NCBI GenBank assembly: GCA_002315615.1
Contig: DCHK01000051.1
Coordinates: 1-14,163, forward strand
Reading direction: 5' to 3'
DNA: 14,163 nucleotides
Source: Bacteroidales bacterium UBA1754
GTDB taxonomy: Bacteria > Bacteroidota > Bacteroidia > Bacteroidales > Paludibacteraceae
In this document: piece after piece, positions 1 through 7,733 of the stretch
How positions within the stretch are numbered: the stretch's first letter is position 1
Layout: each line of letters starts with the position of its first letter
The notes under the pieces: model-generated
Databases searched by the model: none
The model's input: only the letters and a program-made list of their open reading frames with translations
Told to the model about the DNA's origin: nothing
Program-made: the position numbers and the translations under genes

Positions 1-3000
1 ACGGTCTTGGTGATGTCTATCGTATTTGGCTCGCACACTGGTGTGGCTGCTGTAATCGTTACCGTAGGAGTCTGCTTGTTCTTTAATTTGATCTCGGTCG
101 CATTACTTGTACACTGATCAACAGTGTTTCTAATGCGTGCATAATATGATTTTTCTGCTCCTGCAATAGGTGCTTGACCTGCGTTTGGAGTGAATGAAAG
201 TCCTGTCGAGAGGGCTGTTCCTGTACAATCGCTTGACTCGAACCACTCTACTATTTGATTTGCTTCGAGTGTCGCAGTAACCGTCAAAGTAGGAGCACTC
301 GCTGCTGAGCAATAATCGTGTTCAGCAGAAGCATCAACAGGTGCTGTGATTGTAGGGCAATCGCAATTTGGTGCCTCTACGTTATAATTATCTGAAGAGC
401 AACCATTATCGGTTACTTTCAAAACTACATTTACTCCTTTAGGTGCTGTAAGTGTAGTACCTGAAATGCTCGCTCCTGTACCACTTACTATAGATGCTGT
501 TCCACCTGATATAGTAATTGTACCTGTGTAACTCAAACGATCGGCAGAACATTTCTTGTCGCTCAACGAAATTGTAGGAATAGCCTTAACAGTTATCTTA
601 CCCGTAGCCGACACATCTCCACAACCACCCGTCAAAGGAATTGTATAATTAAATGTACCTGCAGCAGTTGGTGTTCCACTAATAGTGATTGTATTACTAT
701 TCCAACTTGCATTAACACCAGCAGGAAGTCCTGATGCGGTGCCTATACCTGTCGCTCCAGTAGTGGTATGAGTCATATTGACTGATGCACCCAAACAAAT
801 GTTTGGATCGGCAGGAGCAGCAGAAACTGTATTGTTCTTTGTAATTGTAATAGTAAAATTCTTATAATCACCAGCACATTCCAAAGAACCACTCGTATTA
901 TATGGAGTAACTTTATATATTAAACTACCATCATTTGTCTTATTGTTCAAATTAATGGTTGCGCCATTAATGCTATTGCCTTGTCCATCTGCAGGTTTTG
1001 CAACATTCACAGCCGTTGTCGTCCATTTATATGTATTTGCACTACCATTAAGGTTTACAGTCGTGAACGAATTGCCGTCGCAAATAGTTTGAGCGGTCAT
1101 ATCATTTACGGTTGGTTTAGCAAGAACGGTAACCGCAACTTCTGTACGACTTGATTCGCAAGTTGTATTCTTTTGCGAAACATAATAACTCTTGTTGTTA
1201 GTCAACGAAGGCGTTGTATAAGAATTTCCCGTTGAAAGAGCCGTTCCTCCTGTAGCAGCAGCATACCAAGAATATGTAATTCCCGATTTAGCCGTAGCAT
1301 TAAGTGTCGCTGTCGTTCCATTACAAATAGTTGTTCCGTTAACTGTTGGCGCTTCAGGAACCTCAACTACAGTGATTGTACCAGTAGCACTCACATCGCC
1401 ACAACCACCAGTCAGAGGAATACTATAATTATATGTACCAGCTGCTGTTGGCGTACCACTAATTGTTATCTTGTTGCTTGCCCAATTAGCACTTACACCT
1501 GCAGGCAAGTTTGAAGCAGTACCGATACCGGTAGCACTTGTAGTGGTGTGTGTAATGTTTGGAATAGCAGTTCCTACGCAAACAGTAGGAGTAGCTGAAG
1601 CAGTAGATACTGTATTTGAAAGATTTACATTGATTGTCAAGTTTTTGGTAGTACCCTTACAAGTTCCATTGAGTGGAGTAACCGTATAAGCCAATGTTCC
1701 TGTTTTGGTTGCATCCGTCAAGTTTACTGTCTTTCCCGTAATGGTCATACCAGAACCCGTATCGTTATTGAGATTGGTATTATTGGCAGTCGCTTTCCAT
1801 TCGCAACTTGTTACATTTGTACCACCAAGATTAACATCAGCAAATTTTGTTCCATTACAAATTGTTTGCGCATCGATTGTGTTCAACACAGGCGCTGCAG
1901 TAACGGTGATAGTACCTGTTGCAGTTGCACTACCACAAGTACCAGTTGGAGTGATGGTATAATTAAATGTACCAGCCGCAGTTGGCGTACCACTAATTGT
2001 TATCTTATTATTACTGTATGATGCCGTAACGCCAGCAGGGAGACCCGTACTATTAGAAATTCCTGTTACACCAGTTGTATTGTGTGTAATGGAAGTTATA
2101 GCCGTATTTACACAAACTGTAGGCGATGATGATGCTGTACCAACAGTCATACCTGCGGTAACAGTAATTGTTAGAGATGCTATTGCTTCACAATCGCCAT
2201 CAACAAAAAATTCATATTCTCCAGAAGTAGCAGTAGATGCAGTAAAAGAATATGTATCTGACTGAGTAATAGTACCGCCATTTTTCTTACGCCAACCATA
2301 ATCATTGGCTTTAGACAAGTCGTAACCACCAGGGAAAACACCTTTCAATGTAATAGCGTCACCTTCACATGGCGTAGCAGATCCTTGAGTAATAGATGCA
2401 GACACATTCAATTGTTGCAATTCTACTTGATAAGGACAAGAAACATAAGGATTCTCGTCAGCCATAAACCAAATATAACCATTCGTTTTGCCAGCAACAA
2501 CAGATGGTTTCAACAAAATTGTATAACCATTAACATCCAATTTTGAATATTGACTTGCGTTCAATGTGTTTGTGAACTGCGAAGGAGCCGGTGTTGTAGT
2601 CAATTTTGACGCAGTCCAAAACCATTTCCAAGTTGGAGATTTTTTCTGCAATTGAGTAAAAAGAGTTACCTCTGTACCCCCACAAGCTACCTCTTTGTCG
2701 CCATCTACACCAGCACAAGCACTCGTTGGTGTACCTCTAACCACTTGTGAAAATTGTTGTCCTGAGTTATACCATTCGTCATACAAGTTATATGAACCAA
2801 AAGTCATCACTTGCGCTTGACGGCAATTGTTTGTGTCATGTCGCTGATTGAGTGCGACCTCAACGTGTACATTGCCATCAGCATCCACCACATTTGACAA
2901 TGGAATTTTCACTTCCAAATCCCAATATTGTCCGCTATATGTTTTTTGCGACCAAGTTGACGAACCTGCTTGTCCATAAGTTGCTATGTTGCCATTTCCA

Positions 3001-4463
3001 TTCCAAGCATACCCATATTGTCCACCTGCAGCAATATACTTATTAATGATAAGTTCTACACCATCTGATTGCCAAACCTCCCCCTCTCTTTTAGGATTCT
3101 TATCAAACACCCTTATAAAGAAATATATATAATTGTCATCATAAACCGTTTTCCATTGTGCTAACTGACCATCTGGACCTTTTTCATTGGTATTCGGAGT
3201 GTCGCCACAGTCTCCTGCATTAATAAGGTGAACTGCATTGGTCGGCATTATTTTTTGCCACGGAGCCATTTCCCAAAATGTCTCATTTGCTTGTGCATCA
3301 ATTGTAGCAGTTTCGCAAGTTTGAGGAATAGTTAATTTTGTTGCCGATTCACCACAACAATTTGCTGCTGTTATTTTACCAGATGTACATTGGTTATAGT
3401 AACTGCCAGTTGTCTTATTAACTACATAATATGTAGTAGTAGATTCTGGTATTGCCTTCAGTCTCATTCCCTCGCCAATCTTATTCGCATCAGAAATGCT
3501 ACCTTTATACCAATAATAAGTATCAGTAGAACCACCTATACCTTGAGCAGAAAGAACTGTTGATTCGCCTTCGCAAACTTCATCACCTTGAGAAGAGACC
3601 ACTTTTCTTTCAATTGGTCCCGTAATTTCGATATAATCAATACCAATGACTTGAGTTACAGAAACTGAACCATTATTTATATGTTTAAAATCATACACAT
3701 AAAATTCCAACATAAATCCATCTTGACCTCCCGTTCCATTTCCATCTGTTGACAAATTTACCGAAGCCGTCAAATCAGTATAAAACGCATCACGCATATA
3801 ACCATTCCAGTTCTTGCTATTAGATGTCCATGATGTTATATTGTCCGCACAATTTGAACGTCTTGTCGTAGTTGCTCCTGTAGCATAATTCGTATAAGTA
3901 TCTCCACCATTCAAACGCATAATTCTAACACTTGGTTTAGTGTAAGTATCATCGTCTCCAGTTTGACACTGACTTGTATTCGGTCTTTGAGTTGCGCCAC
4001 GCAAACGTATTTTTACAGTATATGTTTGTCCTGGTATCAATCCAGAAATTGAATATCGAAACAATGGGTTGTTTTGGTCGTTAGATGCCAACAACAACGT
4101 ACCATCTGCAGTATTTCCTTGATCCCACAAAGACATTCCATTTTCATACATTGTAGAAATATCTTGAGCAATGGTGTAACTACCTGCATTGCTCAATGGT
4201 TGTTTAAAATCACCTGTAGCTACGTAATTCAACGTACCAGGGAACGAAAATGCCTGCGTAGCAGAACCGTAAAAATCTACATCCTCAAATTTCCAACGAT
4301 CTCCACTTGCCGAAGAACTTGAGAATGATGTTCCTGCCACAACTTGCGTTTCAATACCCGTCTTGCAAGTTTGTGCATTTGCCGTGATTGGCAAAAGAGA
4401 AGAGCCTATCAAAAGCCCGAAAAGAAGTAGGGTTTTACCCTTTTTGAATTGATTTAAATTCAT
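1..4463 (-). CDS. Large secreted modular protein with CBM9-like domain and PKD/Ig-like array (C-terminus outside window)
   Basis: An uninterrupted reading frame runs from an ATG at 4463 to the left edge, giving 1487 codons with no stop seen, so the gene is cut by the window. Residues 1-30 form a signal peptide: KK near the N-terminus, a hydrophobic LLLFGLLIG core, and probable cleavage after ANA, before Q31. Residues ~31-275 are a beta-rich region I cannot name. Residues ~277-375 look Ig-like. Residues ~383-580 resemble a family 9 carbohydrate-binding module (CBM9): an opening ATIDAQANETFWE, then WKTVYDDNYIYFFIRVFD, WQSDGVELIIN and WDLEVKIPLS. Two more Ig-like segments follow (~582-772). From ~772 there is an array of PKD-like and CHU_C-associated Ig-like modules with paired cysteines, rich in Thr, Gly, Asn and Ser. 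Such proteins in Bacteroidetes are usually exported by Sec and often carry a C-terminal type IX sorting signal, but that end is not visible here. The role is inferred to be surface adhesion or polysaccharide binding. No catalytic domain is seen in this part. Confidence 0.5.
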   Translation of the reverse strand, partial: MNLNQFKKGKTLLLFGLLIGSSLLPITANAQTCKTGIETQVVAGTSFSSSSASGDRWKFEDVDFYGSATQAFSFPGTLNYVATGDFKQPLSNAGSYTIAQDISTMYENGMSLWDQGNTADGTLLLASNDQNNPLFRYSISGLIPGQTYTVKIRLRGATQRPNTSQCQTGDDDTYTKPSVRIMRLNGGDTYTNYATGATTTRRSNCADNITSWTSNSKNWNGYMRDAFYTDLTASVNLSTDGNGTGGQDGFMLEFYVYDFKHINNGSVSVTQVIGIDYIEITGPIERKVVSSQGDEVCEGESTVLSAQGIGGSTDTYYWYKGSISDANKIGEGMRLKAIPESTTTYYVVNKTTGSYYNQCTSGKITAANCCGESATKLTIPQTCETATIDAQANETFWEMAPWQKIMPTNAVHLINAGDCGDTPNTNEKGPDGQLAQWKTVYDDNYIYFFIRVFDKNPKREGEVWQSDGVELIINKYIAAGGQYGYAWNGNGNIATYGQAGSSTWSQKTYSGQYWDLEVKIPLSNVVDADGNVHVEVALNQRHDTNNCRQAQVMTFGSYNLYDEWYNSGQQFSQVVRGTPTSACAGVDGDKEVACGGTEVTLFTQLQKKSPTWKWFWTASKLTTTPAPSQFTNTLNASQYSKLDVNGYTILLKPSVVAGKTNGYIWFMADENPYVSCPYQVELQQLNVSASITQGSATPCEGDAITLKGVFPGGYDLSKANDYGWRKKNGGTITQSDTYSFTASTATSGEYEFFVDGDCEAIASLTITVTAGMTVGTASSSPTVCVNTAITSITHNTTGVTGISNSTGLPAGVTASYSNNKITISGTPTAAGTFNYTITPTGTCGSATATGTITVTAAPVLNTIDAQTICNGTKFADVNLGGTNVTSCEWKATANNTNLNNDTGSGMTITGKTVNLTDATKTGTLAYTVTPLNGTCKGTTKNLTINVNLSNTVSTASATPTVCVGTAIPNITHTTTSATGIGTASNLPAGVSANWASNKITISGTPTAAGTYNYSIPLTGGCGDVSATGTITVVEVPEAPTVNGTTICNGTTATLNATAKSGITYSWYAAATGGTALSTGNSYTTPSLTNNKSYYVSQKNTTCESSRTEVAVTVLAKPTVNDMTAQTICDGNSFTTVNLNGSANTYKWTTTAVNVAKPADGQGNSINGATINLNNKTNDGSLIYKVTPYNTSGSLECAGDYKNFTITITKNNTVSAAPADPNICLGASVNMTHTTTGATGIGTASGLPAGVNASWNSNTITISGTPTAAGTFNYTIPLTGGCGDVSATGKITVKAIPTISLSDKKCSADRLSYTGTITISGGTASIVSGTGASISGTTLTAPKGVNVVLKVTDNGCSSDNYNVEAPNCDCPTITAPVDASAEHDYCSAASAPTLTVTATLEANQIVEWFESSDCTGTALSTGLSFTPNAGQAPIAGAEKSYYARIRNTVDQCTSNATEIKLKNKQTPTVTITAATPVCEPNTIDITKT
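580..836 (-). repeat. Module repeat copy C (type 1 Ig-like module)
   Basis: Third copy, residues ~1210-1294. It matches copy B over nearly its whole length and is likewise preceded by a type 2 PKD-like module (bases ~837-1118), which shares AQTIC-x-G and a Y-x-VTP core with the type 2 module before copy B. An Ig_7-like (CHU_C-associated) module at ~1119-1358 separates the two blocks. Confidence 0.78.
1360..1617 (-). repeat. Module repeat copy B (type 1 Ig-like module)
   Basis: Second copy, residues ~950-1034. It is very close to copy C at the protein level: both have HTTT-x-ATGIGTAS-x-LPAGV, ITISGTPTAAGT and PLTGGCGDVSATG. It follows a PKD-like type 2 module (bases ~1618-1894), so a type 2 plus type 1 block is formed. 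Confidence 0.78.
1895..2150 (-). repeat. Module repeat copy A (type 1 Ig-like module)
   Basis: This is the first of three ~257-base coding repeats inside the secreted protein (residues ~772-856). It shares the core KITISGTPTAAGTFNYTI, a preceding LPAGV, and a closing CG-x-ATGTITV with the other two copies. It is the most divergent copy: it has TPTGTCGSATATG where B and C have PLTGGCGDVSATG. The module resembles putative Ig/PKD folds common in Bacteroidetes surface proteins. Confidence 0.75.
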
Positions 4464-4551
4464 AGTATATCAGTTTATTTTTATACTTTTTTTGCACACA
4501 AAACAGCCAACAAGTAGCCACTTTGCGACTCATAGATTTAAGATTAGCCTC

Positions 4552-4582
4552 CAAAATTATAGAAGATTACGTAAAAAACAAA
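4552..4582 (-). promoter_or_regulatory. Bacteroidetes-type promoter of the large secreted protein gene
   Basis: Read on the minus strand, TTTG (4579-4582) is followed after 19 bases by TAATTTTG (4552-4559). This fits the Bacteroidetes housekeeping promoter pattern TTTG-N19-21-TAnnTTTG exactly. Transcription would start near 4547, leaving a leader of roughly 80 bases before the ATG at 4463. I see no convincing ribosome-binding site or hairpin in that leader. Confidence 0.65.
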
Positions 4583-4622
4583 CAAAATTTTCGTTTTTTT
4601 TGGCAAACAACTTATTTTGGTA

Positions 4623-4666
4623 CAAAAAAAAGAAAGCACAAACTCTTTTGGAATTTGTGCTTTCTT
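4623..4666 (-). terminator. Rho-independent terminator after tRNA-Gln
   Basis: A perfect 13-base inverted repeat (AAGAAAGCACAAA at 4630-4642 and its complement at 4654-4666) flanks an 11-base loop. On the minus strand it is followed directly by a run of T (A-run 4623-4630 on the plus strand). It begins only 3 bases past the tRNA 3' end and separates the tRNA from the promoter of the large secreted protein gene. Confidence 0.88.
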
Positions 4667-4669
4667 GTG

Positions 4670-4740
4670 TTGTCTTATCCGGATTCGAACCAGAACAGAC
4701 AGTACCAAAAACTGTAGTGCTACCATTACACCATAAGACA
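4670..4740 (-). tRNA. trnQ: tRNA-Gln (anticodon TTG)
   Basis: On the minus strand the sequence folds as a complete cloverleaf. The acceptor stem TGTCTTA pairs with TAAGACA. The D-arm contains AATGGTAG. The anticodon stem ACAGT/ACTGT encloses the loop TTTTGGT, whose middle three bases are TTG, which reads glutamine codons. The T-arm TCTGG-TTCGAAT-CCGGA is standard, and the variable loop is short (CTGT). The discriminator base is A, and CCA is not encoded, so it must be added after transcription. The gene has its own promoter and terminator and looks like a single-gene transcription unit. Confidence 0.95.
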
Positions 4741-4751
4741 ATCATTTTTCA

Positions 4752-4771
4752 GAAAGTTCCGTTGAACTTTC
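4752..4771 (-). other. Perfect hairpin in the tRNA-Gln leader
   Basis: GAAAGTTC-CGTT-GAACTTTC forms an 8-base-pair stem with a 4-base loop. It lies 11 bases upstream of the mature tRNA 5' end and just downstream of the -7 box, so the transcript would begin at or near this hairpin. It lacks a following T-run on either strand, so it is not an obvious terminator for tyrS. A role in the pre-tRNA leader or in mRNA end protection of tyrS is possible but inferred. Confidence 0.6.
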
Positions 4772-4776
4772 GACTG

Positions 4777-4806
4777 CAAAATTACATATATTTTTTTATT
4801 TGCAAA
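4777..4806 (-). promoter_or_regulatory. Promoter of tRNA-Gln
   Basis: Minus-strand TTTG (4803-4806) lies 18 bases before TAATTTTG (4777-4784). The -7 box matches the Bacteroidetes consensus and is identical to that of the large secreted protein gene. The spacing is one base short of the usual 19-21. The start site would be near 4771, about 30 bases before the mature tRNA. Confidence 0.55.
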
Positions 4807-4824
4807 TATTTTTTTCAAAAAAAA

Positions 4825-6117
4825 TCATTTTGCGATAAGCAAAAAATAATTCTTTTTGCCTTTTTGTGCCAAAATGTATTTACCATTGAGCAACGAATTT
4901 GCATCAATAGTCATATCAATATCAGCAATTTTCTCTTTGTTAAGCGAAACTCCATTGGCTTGAATGGCTTTGCGACATTCGCCTTTTGAAGCAAAAACTG
5001 CCGATTTTTCTGCTAACAAATCAATCACTTTAACACCATTTTGTACATCGGCAAGCGAAATTTCAAATTGCGGAACACCATCAAAAACAGCAAGGAGCGT
5101 ATCTTCGTCAAGTTTTTTCAGTGCATCGCCCGTAGCATTACCAAAAAGAATGTTTGAAGCATCGACAGCGGCATTATAGTCGGCTTCGGAATGTACCATA
5201 ATAGTTACTTCTTTTGCCAAACGTTTTTGCAAAACGCGCAAGTGTGGTGCTTGCTGATGTTCTGCTATCAAAGATTCAATTTCTTCTTTATTGAGTGATG
5301 TAAATATTTTAATGTAACGAGTTGCATCATCATCACTCACATTCAACCAAAATTGGTAAAATTTGTACGGTGAAGTATATTTTGCGTCGAGCCAAACATT
5401 ACCACTCTCCGTTTTTCCAAATTTACCACCATCGGCTTTTGTAATCAACGGACAAGTAAGTGCATACGCCTCGCGACCATTTGTGCGACGGATAAGTTCT
5501 GTTCCTGTGGTGATATTTCCCCATTGGTCAGACCCACCCATTTGAAGTTTGCAATTTTTATGCTCGTTCAAATACAAAAAGTCGTAACCTTGCAATAATT
5601 GATATGTAAATTCTGTAAACGAAAGACCATCGCGTGCTTCACCGTTCAAGCGTTTTTGCACGCTATCTTTTGCCATCATATAATTTACGGTAATATGCTT
5701 ACCAACTTCGCGGGCAAAATCGAGGAAAGTAAAGTCTTTCATCCAATCGTAGTTATTTACCAACTCGGCACGATTCGGTTCGTTGCTTTCAAAATCGAGG
5801 AATTTGGACAATTGTTTTTTGATGCATTCTTGATTATGACGCAAAGTTGCCTCGTCGAGCAAATTACGTTCTGCCGATTTGCCCGAAGGGTCGCCAATCA
5901 TACCTGTGGCACCGCCTACCAAAGCAATAGGTTTGTGTCCGCAACGCTGAAAGTGGCGCAACATCATAATACCACAAAGGTGACCAATATGAAGACTATC
6001 GGCAGTAGGGTCGATGCCGACATACGCTGTAACCTGTTCTTTTTGCAACAATTCTTCTGTTCCAGGCATAATGCTATGAAGCATTCCACGCCATTTGAGT
6101 TCTTCTACAAAATTCAT
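4825..6117 (-). CDS. tyrS: Tyrosine--tRNA ligase
   Basis: This is cytoplasmic tyrosyl-tRNA synthetase, which charges tRNA-Tyr with tyrosine using ATP. It is 430 residues long, normal for the bacterial TyrS family. The class I signature HIGH is at residues 43-46 within DPTADSLHIGHL. The tyrosine-binding region YQLLQGYD is at 172-179, QWGNI at 198-202, and the second ATP motif KFGKT (equivalent of KMSKS) at 232-236. The C-terminal ~360-425 is the S4-like RNA-binding domain. I chose the ATG at 6117 (MNFVEELKWRG, a family-typical start). An in-frame ATG at 6144 would place the start codon within or upstream of the -7 promoter box at 6142-6149, so it is unlikely to be used. The gene is divergent from tig. 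No clear terminator follows its stop, only T- and A-runs. Confidence 0.97.
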   Translation of the reverse strand: MNFVEELKWRGMLHSIMPGTEELLQKEQVTAYVGIDPTADSLHIGHLCGIMMLRHFQRCGHKPIALVGGATGMIGDPSGKSAERNLLDEATLRHNQECIKKQLSKFLDFESNEPNRAELVNNYDWMKDFTFLDFAREVGKHITVNYMMAKDSVQKRLNGEARDGLSFTEFTYQLLQGYDFLYLNEHKNCKLQMGGSDQWGNITTGTELIRRTNGREAYALTCPLITKADGGKFGKTESGNVWLDAKYTSPYKFYQFWLNVSDDDATRYIKIFTSLNKEEIESLIAEHQQAPHLRVLQKRLAKEVTIMVHSEADYNAAVDASNILFGNATGDALKKLDEDTLLAVFDGVPQFEISLADVQNGVKVIDLLAEKSAVFASKGECRKAIQANGVSLNKEKIADIDMTIDANSLLNGKYILAQKGKKNYFLLIAK

Positions 6118-6141
6118 TGATATTCTTTTAAAAACTGAGTA

Positions 6142-6172
6142 CAAAGGTATAATTTTAAAATGTTTTATGCAA
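6142..6172 (-). promoter_or_regulatory. Promoter of tyrS
   Basis: On the minus strand TTG (6170-6172) is followed after 20 bases by TACCTTTG (6142-6149), matching TAnnTTTG. The predicted start site near 6137 leaves a leader of only about 20 bases before the ATG at 6117. No T-box or other riboswitch would fit in that space. Confidence 0.65.
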
Positions 6173-6208
6173 TTGTTAATTCATATATCAAAAAAAAACA
6201 TAACTTTG
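6173..6208 (+). promoter_or_regulatory. Promoter of tig
   Basis: TAACTTTG at 6201-6208 matches the Bacteroidetes -7 box. The nearest TTG (6173-6175) is 25 bases upstream, longer than usual, so the -33 element is uncertain. The stretch CATAACTTTGCAATTC around this box recurs exactly before frdC. The start site would be near 6214, leaving about 60 bases of leader. Confidence 0.55.
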
Positions 6209-6275
6209 CAATTCGTTTCAAAGAGAGTGAGTTTTCTCCTATTTTATTGAATAATAAATTATTAAAAACAAAAAT

Positions 6276-7631
6276 ATGAACATCGAAAGACAAAACATCG
6301 ACGAGGTAAATGTTGTTCTTACCATAAATGTTGCAAAAAGCGACTATCAAGACAACATTGCAAAAACACTTAAAGATTACCGCAAAAAAGCCAATGTACC
6401 AGGTTTCCGTCCAGGAATGGTGCCAGTAGGTATGTTGAAAAAAATGTACGGAAAAGCAATTTTGGTTGACGAAGTGAACAAAGCAGTTTCTGACGGGCTT
6501 TACAATTATATAAAAGAGAACAAATTGGAAGTTCTTGGCGAACCACTTCCATCGGCAAAGCAACCAGAAAACGATTTTTCTGACGAAAACGACTACACTT
6601 TTGTTTTCGACATTGCTTTGGCTCCTGCTTTCGACCTCGCTCTTTCGGCAAAAGATAAAATGAAATATTACGAAATTGCCATCGACGACAAAATGATGGA
6701 AGGTCAAATAAAATCTTACACTGGTCGTTTCGGCACATACGAGCAAGTTGACACCGTAGAAGAAAACGATATGGTGAAAGGTACCATTATTGAAATGGAC
6801 GGCAAAAACGAAAAAGCAGACGGTGTGAAAGTTGAAGGTGCAGTGCTTACTGCTTCGTATATGAAAGATGCAAAAAGCAAAAAGCAATTTGTTGGCGCGA
6901 AAAAAGGCGATAGCATCGTTTTCAACCCAAGCAAAGCATACGATGGCAACGAAACTGAATTGGCATCACTTCTTCGCATCAAAAAAGAAGAAGTAAAAGA
7001 TTTTTCTGCAGATGTTAAAATTTCCATCGACGAAATTACTCGCTACAAAGAAGCAGAAGTTAATCAAGAACTTTTCGACAAAGCGTTCGGCAAAGACGTT
7101 GTAAAATCTGAAGATGAATTCAAGGCAAAAGTTACTGAAGGTTTGAAAGAAAATCTTGCTGTAGAATCTGATTTCAAATTTGCTGACGATGTAAAAGCAT
7201 TGGTTGCAAAGAAAATGGAAAAACTTGTTTTCCCTAACGATTTCCTTAAACGTTGGGTGCTCGAAACAAACGAAAAAATGACAGCAGAAGAACTTGACAA
7301 AAACTTTGATGCAATGCTTGCCGACCTTAAATGGCAATTGGCAAAAGACAAAATTGCAAAAGAAGCAGAAATCAAAATTGAGCCTGCCGACCTCGAATCG
7401 TACGCTAAGAAAGTAGCAAAAATGCAATTCGCTCAATATGGTATGATGAATACTCCTGACAACATTCTTGCCAACTACGCACAAGAGATGATGAAAAACA
7501 AAGATACTGCACGCAACATCTACGAACGTGTTTCTGAAGAGAAAGTTATTGCAGCCGTAAAAGGAAAAGTTTCAGTTGAAAACAAAACTGTTTCGACAGA
7601 AGAGTTCAACAAAATGTTTGAAAAAAAATAA
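6276..7631 (+). CDS. tig: Trigger factor (ribosome-associated chaperone)
   Basis: This 451-residue protein is trigger factor, which binds the ribosome exit tunnel and shields nascent chains. The N-terminal ribosome-binding domain (~1-115) carries the signature GFRPGMVP at residues 43-50, matching the family GFRxGxxP loop that contacts ribosomal protein L23. Residues ~150-240 sit where the FKBP-type prolyl isomerase domain lies, but the sequence is divergent there, as is common in Bacteroidetes members. I would not assume isomerase activity. The rest is the lysine- and glutamate-rich helical C-terminal domain. The start MNIERQNIDEVN is preceded by an A-rich leader without a Shine-Dalgarno site. 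It lies upstream of clpP-clpX, a common bacterial arrangement linking folding and proteolysis. Confidence 0.95.
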   Translation: MNIERQNIDEVNVVLTINVAKSDYQDNIAKTLKDYRKKANVPGFRPGMVPVGMLKKMYGKAILVDEVNKAVSDGLYNYIKENKLEVLGEPLPSAKQPENDFSDENDYTFVFDIALAPAFDLALSAKDKMKYYEIAIDDKMMEGQIKSYTGRFGTYEQVDTVEENDMVKGTIIEMDGKNEKADGVKVEGAVLTASYMKDAKSKKQFVGAKKGDSIVFNPSKAYDGNETELASLLRIKKEEVKDFSADVKISIDEITRYKEAEVNQELFDKAFGKDVVKSEDEFKAKVTEGLKENLAVESDFKFADDVKALVAKKMEKLVFPNDFLKRWVLETNEKMTAEELDKNFDAMLADLKWQLAKDKIAKEAEIKIEPADLESYAKKVAKMQFAQYGMMNTPDNILANYAQEMMKNKDTARNIYERVSEEKVIAAVKGKVSVENKTVSTEEFNKMFEKK

Positions 7632-7652
7632 AAAGTTGAAATAAAACCTTTT

Positions 7653-7688
7653 GAAAGGTACGGAGTTTTTTCTAACTTCGTACCTTTC
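7653..7688 (+). terminator. Probable terminator after tig
   Basis: A 15-base inverted repeat (GAAAGGTACGGAGTT at 7653-7667, partner at 7674-7688, one G-T wobble) has a 6-base loop. The T-tail after it is weak (TTATCC), so it may be a partial terminator or a stability hairpin that allows read-through to clpP, for which I see no clear promoter. Confidence 0.6.
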
Positions 7689-7733
7689 TTATCCTAATAC
7701 AAGATTTTTTAATCACTTATATACATTAAAATT

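Noticed and set aside
580..2150. Possible CRISPR-like or intergenic repeat array
   Set aside because: The repeats are ~257 bases long, diverged and in frame within a coding sequence, so they are protein modules and not a CRISPR array.
1471..2265. Plus-strand reading frames with hydrophobic, membrane-like translations
   Set aside because: They lie antisense to the modular secreted protein. The hydrophobicity comes from reading Thr/Gly/Asn-rich repeat codons backwards, and the minus frame is continuous and makes sense throughout.
4798..4815. ATTTGCAAAT palindrome and A/T runs after the tyrS stop as a terminator
   Set aside because: The stem is short and A/T-only at its ends, with no proper T-tail. 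The TTTG in it is better explained as the -33 element of the tRNA promoter.
4492..4989. A 165-codon plus-strand frame and smaller frames on both strands around 4523-4745
   Set aside because: They run across the tRNA-Gln gene, its terminator and the end of tyrS, and their translations resemble nothing. The RNA gene and tyrS explain the region.
6118..6144. Upstream ATG giving tyrS nine extra residues
   Set aside because: It overlaps the -7 box of the tyrS promoter, and the family start MNFVEELKWRG is at 6117.
6165..6887. A 240-codon minus-strand frame opposite tig, rich in Phe and Cys
   Set aside because: It is the reverse reading of lysine- and glutamate-rich tig codons. The trigger factor signature is on the plus strand.
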